64,000 bases of DNA, from assembly GCA_030586155.1 (NCBI GenBank), contig CP130741.1:2784680-2848679 (forward strand), given 5' to 3'. The DNA comes from Eubacteriaceae bacterium ES3. Its GTDB lineage: Bacteria > Bacillota > Clostridia > Eubacteriales > Eubacteriaceae. Under the pieces are notes generated by a model. It saw only the letters and a list, made by a program, of their open reading frames with translations, was not told where the DNA came from and searched no databases. The position numbers and the translations under genes were made by a program. Below, in pieces: positions 45,800 through 54,393 of the stretch (position 1 is the stretch's first letter; every line of letters starts with the position of its first letter).

Positions 45800-47324
45800 G
45801 GGGGCTAACCTCCTTCTGATTAAGTAGCCGGTCATAAGCATCCAGATTCGGCATCAGCGGCTGCATTTGAGGAATTCCGGGCTGCAGATTCATGGCCGGA
45901 AGTTCAGGAACATCGGCATACAGCCTCCGGTAGAGACTTGCAAGACTGTCAGCATCCTTTACCTGACAGGCAATGGCATGATCGACTGTATTCAGAGCGC
46001 TCTCAAAACCGGATCGATTGGTCAGTTCTGAAAGCAGTCTGATGACCTGAGCGGTTTCACTGTCTGAGCAGGAGGCCAAAAAAGACCGCATGGTTTCGGG
46101 CATCATTTCATAAATTCCCGAATATTTGACCGCTCGTGGTCGCTGAGATAACTGCTTCAGATAGGGCAGCCAGTCCATCTGTTCCTGTTTGCTGTCACCG
46201 TATAATCGTCGATGGCGGACGATTTCTCTAAAGTTTTCATCCTGAATGATAACAGCAGCTGACGTCAGTACCAGATGAACCGAACACTGGGCATATTTAG
46301 GGGCCACTGAATAGGCATGCCTGCCTTTATTCAGATAAACCTTTGCCCATTTGTCGGCTTTCAGGGTCTTATGCCCATTAAGATTAAAAGGAACAGACGG
46401 CAATTCGCGCGATGCCTTCAGATCAGCCTGAAAACGCGATTCAATCGTCTCATCGTACCGGTAATGATCCCGCTGTGCATCCTCCTCGCATTGATTAAAC
46501 AAACCACGATTATAATCCGGCAGTGACAGAAAGTGCGGAACCGGCACCAGAAAGTTACGGCGCTGATAGCCGACCTTGTTCTCAACATTGCCTTTTTCAT
46601 GGCCTTCGTTTGGATTCATGAAGACTGCCTTGAAACCGTAATGTTCCCGGAAACGCTCGAATTTTTCGGTGAGTTTACGCCCACCGCCACGGATAATGTC
46701 CGTAACAATAACTTTTGTGTTGTCAAACCAGAGTTCAGCCGGAACACACCCGATATGCCGAAAGATGGCATCAAGTCCTTCCAGCAGGCATTCCATGTTT
46801 TCGCCGTAGAACAGCTGAAGATAACCTTTGTTGCTGTACGGAAAAGAGACCTCCAGGTATTTTCCGGTCAGCTTGCGGCCATTTTCATAAAATTCAGCAG
46901 TGCCAAAATCGACCTGCGCTTCGCCTGGTTGATGTACCAGTGGCAGAAATGCTTTTGGGTTCTGTTTAAAAATTTCTTTGTGTTTTTCTGCATAATAACT
47001 GGCAACGGTCCGATAGGAACAGTCAAAACCGGGTGTTTCTTTCTGCAGACGTTCAAACACCCGTTTGGCGGTATGACGCTGTTTTCTGGGAGCAGATTTG
47101 TCATTGAGCAGCCATTCATCGATGATCGCTTTATAAGGTTCTAACTTGGGACAGAATTTTTTTTCAACTGCCGGCCTGGGTGCCGGTTCGTTGAAATCCG
47201 TCTGATCAATATATTTGCGGACAGTCCGCCAGTCCATGTGCAGTGCTTCAGCGATTTGTGAAATATTTTCCCCTTTCTCATAAAACCGAAATCTGATATC
47301 ATGTATTTGATCCATTGTGAGCAT
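45792..47324 (-). CDS. istA: IS21 transposase IstA
   Basis: DDE transposase. An N-terminal HTH (YEKGENISQIAEALHMDWRT) is followed by the catalytic core. First Asp in GEAQVDFGTAEF, second in LWFDNTKVIV, Glu in NEGHEKGNVENKVGYQRRNF. A C-terminal beta-barrel region closes it. The start is the ATG reading MLTMDQIHD or the one three codons later, both after GGAGG/GGAG; the frame extends further upstream without a ribosome site. About 510 residues. Confidence 0.93.
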   Translation of the reverse strand: MLTMDQIHDIRFRFYEKGENISQIAEALHMDWRTVRKYIDQTDFNEPAPRPAVEKKFCPKLEPYKAIIDEWLLNDKSAPRKQRHTAKRVFERLQKETPGFDCSYRTVASYYAEKHKEIFKQNPKAFLPLVHQPGEAQVDFGTAEFYENGRKLTGKYLEVSFPYSNKGYLQLFYGENMECLLEGLDAIFRHIGCVPAELWFDNTKVIVTDIIRGGGRKLTEKFERFREHYGFKAVFMNPNEGHEKGNVENKVGYQRRNFLVPVPHFLSLPDYNRGLFNQCEEDAQRDHYRYDETIESRFQADLKASRELPSVPFNLNGHKTLKADKWAKVYLNKGRHAYSVAPKYAQCSVHLVLTSAAVIIQDENFREIVRHRRLYGDSKQEQMDWLPYLKQLSQRPRAVKYSGIYEMMPETMRSFLASCSDSETAQVIRLLSELTNRSGFESALNTVDHAIACQVKDADSLASLYRRLYADVPELPAMNLQPGIPQMQPLMPNLDAYDRLLNQKEVSPHA

Positions 47325-47587
47325 TCTCCATTTCCTCCTTGTTCTTTGGTCAGATACAAGGATATTTGATTTGAGTTTTGCCCGCAATGGATTTTTGCAT
47401 TATTCTGGATTTTGCAGCTTGCAATACTCTGGATTTTGCTTTTGCAACTTTCTGTATTTATAGCTTACACTAAACAATTATCATTACATCCTGGCGTAAT
47501 TGCTATTCGTTGGCTGAAGTTATCATATACTTCTACTTTTCAAATATTTAATTACAACGCTTAAATAATTTGTTCAACCATATAAAA

Positions 47588-47623
47588 AAACCGCCGAAAT
47601 TCGTCTCGAAAATCAGGCGGTTT
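47588..47623 (-). terminator. terminator after the ribokinase gene
   Basis: AAACCGCC (47588-47595) pairs with GGCGGTTT (47616-47623); A-run left and T-run right make it bidirectional. It lies 26 bp past the ribokinase stop. Confidence 0.85.
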
Positions 47624-47649
47624 TTATATCATTTAATTTTAACTTAAGG

Positions 47650-48570
47650 CTACTTTTGCTTGACCAGAAAATCTTCAATCTCTGCCGCGGTTGGTAACGA
47701 TGGCTGTGCACCTAGTTGTGTACAAGTCAACGCTCCGGAAGCACTGGCGTATTTGACTGCTTCAACCAAATCTCCCATTTCAACATAAGCCTTTGCTAAA
47801 GTCCCGGTAAAAGCGTCCCCGGCTGCGGTAGGATCAATGGCATCAACTTTATAAGATGGTACCATTATATCCAGCCCTTCTCCATAAATATAGGAGCCTC
47901 GCTCACCGAGTTTAAGGACTACATACTTACAGTGATTACGTTCCATCAGTTTTTTCGATGCTTCAAGACATGTTTCATGATCAGCAGGAAAAATCCCAAC
48001 CAGCGCTTTTGTTTCTGTTTCATTCGGTGAAAGAATTGTTACTGGAGGAAGTTTTTCTAACGGATAATCTTGTGCCGGACCAGCATCCAAGACCGTTATG
48101 ATCCCTTTGCTATTGGCAATTTCGATGGCCTTTGCATTGGTTTCCAAGGGAATTTCAAACTGCAGCAGAACTGCATCAAATTCATCTTTAAATGCTTCTT
48201 CCAATTGATCCGGTGGTGTTAACATATTAGCGCCGGGAAAAATGATCAGACGGTTTTGCCCGCTGTCTTCAAGAGTAATTGCAACAAACCCTGTGTTCGC
48301 ACCATCTTTAATGATTGTATGAGTCGTATCTACCCCTTCTTTTTTCCAGCAATCCAGTAGATATTCGCCGTTGGAATCATTTCCAACAGTCGCATAAGCA
48401 GAGACTTTTGCGCCTGTACGAGCAGCAGCTACCGCTGCATTACTGCCTTTTCCCCCAGGTGCATTGCGGTAATCATGGCCTAATACACTTTCACTTGGTT
48501 CTGGTGCGCGTTCGCACCGAAGAATCAGATCCATCATCACACTACCAACTAATAAAATACGTGCCGCCAT
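47650..48570 (-). CDS. rbsK: ribokinase (PfkB family)
   Basis: Phosphorylates ribose to ribose-5-phosphate. PfkB signature 1 in APGGKGSNAAVAAARTGAKV near residue 38 and signature 2 in DPTAAGDAFTGTLAKAYVEM near 250, with the catalytic Asp in GDAF. The ATG at 48570 is the likely start (GGAGG 6 nt upstream); a GTG one codon earlier is possible. 306 residues. No ribose transporter or rbs regulator adjoins it, so a different nucleoside-derived sugar is possible. Confidence 0.9.
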   Translation of the reverse strand: MAARILLVGSVMMDLILRCERAPEPSESVLGHDYRNAPGGKGSNAAVAAARTGAKVSAYATVGNDSNGEYLLDCWKKEGVDTTHTIIKDGANTGFVAITLEDSGQNRLIIFPGANMLTPPDQLEEAFKDEFDAVLLQFEIPLETNAKAIEIANSKGIITVLDAGPAQDYPLEKLPPVTILSPNETETKALVGIFPADHETCLEASKKLMERNHCKYVVLKLGERGSYIYGEGLDIMVPSYKVDAIDPTAAGDAFTGTLAKAYVEMGDLVEAVKYASASGALTCTQLGAQPSLPTAAEIEDFLVKQK

Positions 48571-48845
48571 CACTTGCCTCCTTCATTTTTTACTGGTCTG
48601 TTATCTTCATTTAAAACAAACCTGCTATAGCCTTCTAATGAAAACCTTATCATGATAGGACAAGTGTGTCAACGACCATACAGGCGAAATAATTATCTAC
48701 TAACAGGAATTTTTCAACTTTAAACAAATCAGACTTTAATTTGCGGAATCATTTTTTCCATTCTCATTTTAGCCATACAGGCCCAATCAATCAGAATATC
48801 CAATATTATCATTTCCTAATATCGTTGCTTAATGCTCAATGGTGA

Positions 48846-48874
48846 TTGAAGATTATAATCATTCGTGATATACT
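48846..48874 (+). promoter_or_regulatory. sigma-A type promoter of the 73-residue gene
   Basis: TTGAAG (48846-48851), 17-bp spacer, TATACT (48869-48874), followed by a leader of about 90 nt. The leader includes a small hairpin CAAGCCA...TGGCTTG (48900-48935). The rest of the 48574-48970 gap shows no other feature I can support except the unseen ribokinase promoter. Confidence 0.65.
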
Positions 48875-48970
48875 TAAAATACTTAAATTTCTATTCATCC
48901 AAGCCAATCTGGTTCAAGAGCAATAATCTGGCTTGAATGACAGAAGTTATTACTTCTACAGGAGGAAAAA

Positions 48971-49192
48971 ATGAAAGATCTAACTAAATTATCAGACAAA
49001 GAATTAAAAGATATGCTGACAAACCTGAAAGAAGAATTGCAGGATGTAGAAATGGAGCGGGGATTTATGACTAAACAATCCGGAGTCCATGTGTCCAGCA
49101 GTAAAATTTCATCACAGATGGAAGAATTTGACACAGAAATTGAAAAACTCAAGAATCAGATAAAAGACTGCGAAGATGCAATGTGCAAGTAA
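48971..49192 (+). CDS. small coiled-coil hypothetical protein
   Basis: 73 residues, highly charged and almost entirely helical with heptad-like Leu/Ile spacing (DKELKDMLTNLKEELQDVEM at about 8-27 and EFDTEIEKLKNQIKDCEDAM at about 52-71). AGGAGG lies 7 nt before the ATG; a promoter and a terminator frame it. Real expression is therefore likely. No family recognised; the middle MTKQSGVHVSSSK is a short non-helical hinge. Confidence 0.75.
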   Translation: MKDLTKLSDKELKDMLTNLKEELQDVEMERGFMTKQSGVHVSSSKISSQMEEFDTEIEKLKNQIKDCEDAMCK

Positions 49193-49206
49193 ACTGCTAA
49201 AATAAG

Positions 49207-49239
49207 AGACGCAGAGACTGTCTAAATGTCCCTGCGTCT
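49207..49239 (+). terminator. terminator after the 73-residue gene
   Basis: AGACGCAG (49207-49214) pairs with CTGCGTCT (49232-49239), followed by TTTATTAATTT. Confidence 0.75.
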
Positions 49240-49298
49240 TTTATTAATTTCTTAGTGGAAGAAAAATATCTTTTAGCTTCCGCTAAGATATTTTACAA

Positions 49299-49907
49299 CT
49301 AATTTGGTACTATGGCTGGTAATAAAAACATTCTTTCCAACTCTCCAATCAAATACATTTCAAGTAACAATCTTAGTGAAAATTCACCATAGTACTCTTC
49401 TATTTCAGATTCAAATACAACCTTTGTTCCACTTGTAAAAATCTTATAATCACCTAGCCATGATTTTAAGTAACTGACCATATCGTCAATGTCAATATTA
49501 GGATTAACTTTTTTTGCTATTCGATAAGCAAACTCTTCGGGACTTATATTGTTAAGATTAATGTAACCAGTTGTTTTTCTTAGCCCAGGAATTTGAGTTT
49601 CATCTAATCTAGCAGGTAAAATATATTCTTCTCTACTTTCAAATGCTCTTGCTTGAGCACTCTCTCTTTCATAATTAGTCCACAACTTTTCTTTGTAGTT
49701 CTTTGATATAAACATTACACAGTATTTAGATTTCTTTTGATAAATTTCATCAAGATGAGTATATAAGTTCTTACCCCATAAATCAATTTCCACATATTTA
49801 TCATAAAAAACTTCAATTCCCATTTCTTATAATACATCAGCAACTTTTTCAACATAATCTCTATCTTCTCCCGCAAAAGAAAGAGCAACATCATATTCAT
49901 AAGTCAT
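49299..49907 (-). pseudogene. TIR-domain protein with in-frame stop
   Basis: From the ATG at 49907 (GGGGGTG upstream) the frame reads MTYEYDVALSFAGEDRDYVE, the first strand and BB-loop approach of a bacterial TIR domain. It hits TAA at codon 27 (49827-49829), then continues GIEVFYDKYVEIDLWGKNLY and YCVMFISKNYKEKLWTNYER. The presumed NADase Glu is in NYERESAQARAF. A C-terminal ~55 residues follow the TIR fold. An ATG two codons after the stop (49823) could restart, losing the first beta strand. Restored length is 202 residues. It is the third gene of an operon with the endonuclease (25 bp) and methyltransferase. Either a nonsense mutation or a sequence error. Confidence 0.88.
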
Positions 49908-49931
49908 TTTTTCACCCCCAAGAATCATTTA

Positions 49932-51230
49932 TTATCTAGCTAAATCCAAAATCCAATTAATCCAACCTGATATTGTTGATGCTCTACGTTTATAGGTTGA
50001 CTCTGAATTAACATTATATAATCCTGACTCTTCCATAATTTTTACAATATCATTTCTTGATGGAAGTTCAAGTTCAGATAAATATTCTTTAAATGCTTCA
50101 TTAAACGCCCTTTTTTCCAATATACATTTAACAAACGAAAGATTTCTGTTTTTAAGATTTAATCTAAAAATACTCCTTCCTTTATCTGTCAAAAAGTATT
50201 TAACCCCTTCAATTCGTTCTCGTTCCTTATCTACTAATCCCAAATATCTACATGCATCAGTATAATAATTCGTTTGCCTTATATCAAAATCATAATTGTA
50301 TGTTATCTCTTCACGAGTCAAAAACTCATTTTCATTTAGTAACTCGCAAATATTTATCACTCTTTTAAAACTATCAGCTTGTGGGAAAGGAATTCCATCA
50401 GGCTCATTGGTAATTGAAATTTGATTCATCATAGAAATAATCTCATCTATTTGAATATCTTCTTGCTCGAGTGTATAGTTTTTTTGTTTTACTAAAACTA
50501 GTGAGCTATAGTTATTTGGATCCTGAAATTCATATTCGCAAAGATTAAATACACCATTTGTATAGGTTAAGAACACTGGCTTAACAGGTTTTCTTACTTT
50601 TCCTTGCCACAATCTAAATGGATAATACAATTGCCTTACCAAAAAATCATCAGACAGCGAGTTTTTAGCTTCAATCAATGTAAGCGAATCAAATCCTTCA
50701 TATCCACCGTCAATTTCAATCTGCGAGTTTACAACAGCAATATTTTGAAGTTGCCTAGATACTTTATTATAAATATTAAAGTCAAACCTTTCAGAACTCA
50801 TCCTACCATTGACAGTAGGTAATAATGTTTCCTCTCCGATAAAATCCGCTAAAATTCCTGATAGATAAGCAACATTAATTGCTGTTGCTTCACTTGTTAT
50901 ATTTTCAAAATCTATACTATGAATAAAGTCAGGAGCAACCACTTTATTAATTCCTGTGACAGGTGATTCAAAATCATGATAGGCTTCAAAATTAGCAATT
51001 ACATAACTGCCACGTGTGATAGGCAATATAGATAATTTATTTTCTTCAAACAGAATAGGCAAGTTACTTCTATGATCAAATTTGGTCATAAGCCTTGCCT
51101 CTCTAAACTCATTTATTTGTTTTGCTGTAATTTCATAAAGACCGCTTTCCTCAACGCATCTAATGATATTATACTTATCAAATATCTTTTCCCATGCTTT
51201 ATCATTGAGGGTTTTCGGTTTATTACTCAT
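49932..51230 (-). CDS. probable type II restriction endonuclease
   Basis: 432 residues. A central PD-(D/E)XK-like core is visible: IEIDGGYEGFDSLTLIEAKN near residues 172-191 (Asp then E-A-K), followed by a QLYYPFRLWQGK helix. The C-terminal half has winged-helix-like segments (EFLTREEITYNYDFDIRQTN) and an odd repeat of N-terminal wording (CVEESGLYEITA and MEESGLYNVNSE). The start overlaps the D12 methyltransferase stop by 8 nt, which strongly suggests a restriction-modification pair. Specificity cannot be read; GATC is a guess from the methyltransferase class. Confidence 0.82.
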   Translation of the reverse strand: MSNKPKTLNDKAWEKIFDKYNIIRCVEESGLYEITAKQINEFREARLMTKFDHRSNLPILFEENKLSILPITRGSYVIANFEAYHDFESPVTGINKVVAPDFIHSIDFENITSEATAINVAYLSGILADFIGEETLLPTVNGRMSSERFDFNIYNKVSRQLQNIAVVNSQIEIDGGYEGFDSLTLIEAKNSLSDDFLVRQLYYPFRLWQGKVRKPVKPVFLTYTNGVFNLCEYEFQDPNNYSSLVLVKQKNYTLEQEDIQIDEIISMMNQISITNEPDGIPFPQADSFKRVINICELLNENEFLTREEITYNYDFDIRQTNYYTDACRYLGLVDKERERIEGVKYFLTDKGRSIFRLNLKNRNLSFVKCILEKRAFNEAFKEYLSELELPSRNDIVKIMEESGLYNVNSESTYKRRASTISGWINWILDLAR

Positions 51231-52059
51231 AGTTCCTCACCAATACTTCGTCTACTTCACCACGAGCATCACCATTTGAATTAATGGCCCTCTTTGCTTG
51301 TATAATTTCAATTGTATAATCCTTATACAAGTCAAGAATAAAATCAGTTGATGCATTTGATAGAAGAAATTTTATTCCTCTTTGATTCAATTTATCACAC
51401 AATCTTTTCAACCGAATTTGCTCATCTCTGTCAAAACCACCTTTAGCGTATCCTGTAAAATTGGAACTATCTGAAACAGGATCATAAGGTGGATCAAAAT
51501 AAACAAAAGCACCTTGCCTAATTCCTTTTACTGCATCTTCAAAGTCTGTATTCCTAAACTCAACCTTAGCTTCATTAAAATATTTACTTACTGCTCTTAA
51601 TGTGATTGGGTTCTCAATATTTGGATTTTTATATCTTCCAAAGGGAGAGTTAAATTGCCCAGCTTGGTTAACTCTAAATAATCCGTTATAGCAAGTTTTG
51701 TTCAGATAATGAACTCTTGAAGCACGCTCAACACTTGTAAGTTTATTATAAATTGAAGGGTCTCGATCCCATGCACGTATCTCATAGAAATAATCTGCTT
51801 CATTCTTGTGTTTAGTTAAATCTTCAATTAATGCTTCAACATCATCTTTAACTACTTGGTACAGATTAATCAACTCACTATTGACATCATTTACAATTGC
51901 TTTTTGTGGTTGAATATCAAATAATACTGCACCGCCACCAACAAAAGGCTCATAGTAAGAAGTAATCTTTTTCGGTATGTACTTTCGTATTTCAGGTAAC
52001 AATTGTCTCTTTCCACCAACCCATTTAAGTATTGGTGAAGCCAATTTATTGTATTTCAT
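51223..52059 (-). CDS. D12-class DNA adenine N6-methyltransferase
   Basis: Dam/DpnM-type enzyme. The SAM-binding region is PILKWVGGKRQLLPEI with YYEPFVGGGAVLFD (motif I). The catalytic motif IV is VYFDPPYDP (DPPY) near residue 195. The conserved NKTCYNGLFRVN region lies between. The start is taken at MKYNKLASPILKW with GGAG upstream; an ATG 11 codons earlier is less likely. About 278 residues. First gene of the modification-restriction-TIR operon. Confidence 0.93.
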   Translation of the reverse strand: MKYNKLASPILKWVGGKRQLLPEIRKYIPKKITSYYEPFVGGGAVLFDIQPQKAIVNDVNSELINLYQVVKDDVEALIEDLTKHKNEADYFYEIRAWDRDPSIYNKLTSVERASRVHYLNKTCYNGLFRVNQAGQFNSPFGRYKNPNIENPITLRAVSKYFNEAKVEFRNTDFEDAVKGIRQGAFVYFDPPYDPVSDSSNFTGYAKGGFDRDEQIRLKRLCDKLNQRGIKFLLSNASTDFILDLYKDYTIEIIQAKRAINSNGDARGEVDEVLVRNYE

Positions 52060-52180
52060 ATCATTAACTCCAATCCATAGAACATTATGCATCTTTTGTC
52101 AAGAAAACTTTCCCGAAAATCATTGCATACCATTCTCATTATACATCATTTGCCTAGTAATATAAATAGGCTGATTAGAA

Positions 52181-52430
52181 TTATCCATTCAAAATCTGTC
52201 CATTTACTACTTCAAAAAGCTTTTCATATTGAACCCTCAATTCATCAACATCACGTTCAGTAACTTCATTCTGAAAATTCACTTGCCTTGCTATTTGATT
52301 TATATTAACTCCAATAGCATTGACCTCCTTTAATCCATGTAAATCATGCTTTATTATGTAGCCATCTACACTAACACTTCTTAAATAATCGCTCATAGAA
52401 AAATTACAATAGCTGCTGTTAGAATATAAA
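52181..52430 (-). pseudogene. mobC fragment (mobilisation protein, 5' end lost)
   Basis: The reading frame ends with MobC-type wording: DYLRSVSVDGYI, GVNINQIARQVN and a C-terminal coiled segment (VDELRVQYEKLFEVVNG). MobC assists relaxases at oriT. The N-terminal part stops at the left end of the IS3-family element at 52430; the codons before it in the same frame belong to the IS end. The missing 5' part is not on the other side of the element, so the insertion came with a deletion. No relaxase remains next to it. Confidence 0.8.
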
Positions 52431-52508
52431 TAGTACAAGTGAAAATGAGAAAGTCCAAAATAGAAAAACATGATACAATAAATCTATCATTAAACGGAGG
52501 ATCTCATT

Positions 52509-52793
52509 ATGGCAAAACACTTTGATAAACAGTTTAAGTTCGATGCAGTTCAATACTATCAGGACCACAACGATCTTGGATTACAGGGATGTGCATCGAA
52601 TCTTGCTATCAGTCAGCAGACGCTTTCCAGATAGAAGAAAGAGCTGCAAGATTCTGGCGACATTGAATGTCGGGGATCTGGTAATTATGCTTCTGATGAA
52701 GAAAAAGAAATTGCCAGATTAAAACGTGAATTACGTGATACCCAGGATGCGCTTGATGTATTAAAAAAAGCCATCGGCATTCTGGGAAAATAA
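52509..52793 (+). pseudogene. IS3-family OrfA with amber codon
   Basis: HTH_8-type transposase subunit: the frame opens MAKHFDKQFKFDAVQYYQDH, then LAISQQTLSR, and meets TAG at 52632-52634 where relatives carry Trp (SRWKKEL). The rest, including the leucine-zipper LKRELRDTQDALDVLKKAIG, is intact up to TAA at 52791. One base change (TGG to TAG) explains it. OrfA and the OrfAB fusion should be absent unless the stop is suppressed. Confidence 0.9.
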
Positions 52794-52870
52794 CAGAAGC
52801 CATCTATCAGGAGGTTTCTGAAAAGGCAAAAATTACCCATAAGGAAGACCGCCGAGTTTCTGTCTCCGGA

Positions 52871-53704
52871 GTGCTGAAAATTTTAGGCGTTTCCCGGTCC
52901 GGATACCGGGCCTGGCTTAACCATGTGCCTTCTGATTTACAGAAACGTAAGGAAGCCGTAAAAAGTAAAATCAAAGAAATCTATCATGACTCCCATCAGA
53001 ATTATGGTGCGCCTAAAATCAGGATAGAGCTGCAAAAGGGCGGTGAAACCATTTCAGAACGCACTGTCGGTAAATATATGAAAGAAATGGGCATCAGAGC
53101 TCAATGGATCAGACCCTGGACAACGACAACTAGAGATTCAGATTTTAGTCATGAACTTCAGAATATTCTGGATGAACGCTTCAATCCTGAACGCCCAAAC
53201 GCGGTTTGGTGCAGCGACATAACGTATATCTGGACAATTTATGGTTTTGTCTATCTGACAAGTATTATGGATCTCTACTCCCGAAAAATCATTGCCTGGA
53301 CGCTTTCAAAAACGATGGAAGTATCTTGTGTAATTGATACGATTAATAAAGCAAAAGCACGGCGTTGTACTGAACTGCCATTGATTTTGCATTCAGATCG
53401 CGGCAGCCAATTTGTTTTAAAAGAGTATCGAAAGGCAACGGCTAAAATGCAACGAAGCTACTCTAAAAAGGCATTTCCCTGTGACAATGCATGTATTGAA
53501 TCTTTTCATTCCCTCCTTAAACGGGAATGGATAAAGCGCTTTAAAATCAGTGATTTCAAGCATGCCTATCGGCTTGTATTTGAATATATTGAATCCTTTT
53601 ATAATACAAAACGGATTCACAGTCATTGCGATTTTATGTCGCCCGATGATTTTGAAAAACTATTTACAAAATTGAACAAATCAGATTTGCAATTAGCTGG
53701 TTAA
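52871..53704 (+). CDS. IS3-family transposase OrfB
   Basis: rve-type DDE integrase core: Asp in WCSDITYIWT, Asp in LHSDRGSQF, Glu in DNACIESFHSLLKREW. The listed start is a GTG. The frame is open further upstream (TEAIYQEVSEKAKITHKEDR) to the orfA end, and it is normally reached by -1 slippage on the AAAAAAAG run near 52761. 277 residues as listed, about 310 with the upstream part. Catalytic residues are intact, but synthesis needs orfA. Confidence 0.9.
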   Translation: MLKILGVSRSGYRAWLNHVPSDLQKRKEAVKSKIKEIYHDSHQNYGAPKIRIELQKGGETISERTVGKYMKEMGIRAQWIRPWTTTTRDSDFSHELQNILDERFNPERPNAVWCSDITYIWTIYGFVYLTSIMDLYSRKIIAWTLSKTMEVSCVIDTINKAKARRCTELPLILHSDRGSQFVLKEYRKATAKMQRSYSKKAFPCDNACIESFHSLLKREWIKRFKISDFKHAYRLVFEYIESFYNTKRIHSHCDFMSPDDFEKLFTKLNKSDLQLAG

Positions 53705-53764
53705 AATGAGGATAAACTTCTCATTTTAATTTGTACTAAATCTTGACAGAAGACCCGTCTAGGA

Positions 53765-53971
53765 TACGCCATTACCTATAACGACCTAAAAATGAACAGT
53801 CGATTGGAGCAGTGGTACAATCGCTATCAAGAAAAGAAAAGTGATTTAAAGGACAGTGAAGAAAATAAAGAGCAAATTGAATCAGATTATTTAGAGTGGA
53901 AAACTCGATATCCGTTTAGCATTGCAGAGAATCAAAAGAAATTGATATACAAGGAAAGAAATAAAGACTAA
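53765..53971 (+). pseudogene. unrecognised C-terminal gene fragment
   Basis: An open frame from a stop just inside the IS end encodes GYAITYNDLKMNSRLEQWYN and a charged helical tail ending KKLIYKERNKD. No start codon or ribosome site precedes it, so it looks like the 3' remnant of a gene cut by the IS3-family insertion. Family not recognised. It converges on the guaA scar. Confidence 0.5.
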
Positions 53972-54015
53972 AAAATGTTTTTGGAGTCAAAAGTCAGTCA
54001 AAAGACAAAAATAAA

Positions 54016-54049
54016 ACCCGAAACCCCTGTGTTTACAAGGTTTTCGGGT
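54016..54049 (-). terminator. terminator following the guaA remnant
   Basis: ACCCGAAACC (54016-54025) pairs with GGTTTTCGGGT (54039-54049); T-rich on the minus strand (TTTTATTTTTG). It lies 11 bp beyond the guaA stop and is presumably the native guaA terminator. Confidence 0.8.
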
Positions 54050-54059
54050 ATTTTTGTCG

Positions 54060-54131
54060 CTACTCCCACTCAATCGTTGAAGGTGGCTTACTGGTAATGT
54101 CATAAACAATTCTGCTGACGTGTTTTACCTC
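54060..54131 (-). pseudogene. guaA: 3' end of guaA (GMP synthase), attachment-site scar
   Basis: The last 23 codons of GMP synthase are present on the minus strand: [20 protein letters not shown] followed by EWE and TAG (54060-54062). This is the most conserved stretch of GuaA and a known integration site for genomic islands. Upstream of codon 1 of the remnant (above 54131) the reading frame turns into unrelated sequence. No other part of guaA is in the window. Most simply it is the att copy left when an island integrated into guaA. Confidence 0.88.
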
Positions 54132-54393
54132 GAAAGGGCTTACGCAAACGGCTCTGTTATGCGATTTTTCAATTAGGAATGCCGGTATTGGCTACGAAGT
54201 AAAGCCGATAACTGGCTACGTTTTAATCATCATAACATGAATTTTAAATTATGACAATATGGGATTGAGATAAATTTTTTAAACCAATAGTTGATATAAT
54301 TTAATTATAGTATACCAAAATACAACCCCAAAGTTACCCGTTAAACAACAACAATCAACACAATTATTGATTTCTATCAATTTGGACTTTCAA
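54132..54393. other. junction region right of the guaA scar
   Basis: 262 bp without a gene. It has two copies of TGGCTACG (54188 and 54212 area) with AAGCCGATA between them, then A/T-rich sequence that leads to the convergent 3' end of the membrane protein gene. Likely island-end sequence. Confidence 0.4.

Larger units (their letters stand above)
44923..47455 (-). mobile_element. IS21-family insertion sequence
   Basis: About 2.53 kb holding istA and istB, read leftward. Ends are related inverted repeats: TGCAGAAAGTTGCAA at the left (44923) and the complement of TTGCAACTTTCTGTA at the right (ending 47455). Subterminal copies of a TGCAA/CCAGA-type repeat are present at both ends (for example GGATTTTGC units near 47390-47435), as is usual for IS21. 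Exact outer bases and a target duplication could not be fixed. Both genes look intact, so the element may be active. Confidence 0.87.
52431..53738 (+). mobile_element. IS3-family insertion sequence (orfA defective)
   Basis: About 1.31 kb. Ends: TAGTACAAGTGAAAATGAGA at the left and the complement of TCATTTTAATTTGTACTA at the right, about 20 bp with few mismatches. It contains an orfA/orfB pair read left to right. No convincing target duplication flanks it, consistent with the loss of mobC sequence at the left side. Confidence 0.9.

Noticed and set aside
46533-47144. 203-codon plus-strand frame
   Set aside because: Antisense shadow of istA, which has clear transposase motifs.
44915-47463. target-site duplication around the IS21 element
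   Set aside because: Flanks (GTTCTTTT and TTTATAGC) do not match over 4-8 bp, so none is claimed.
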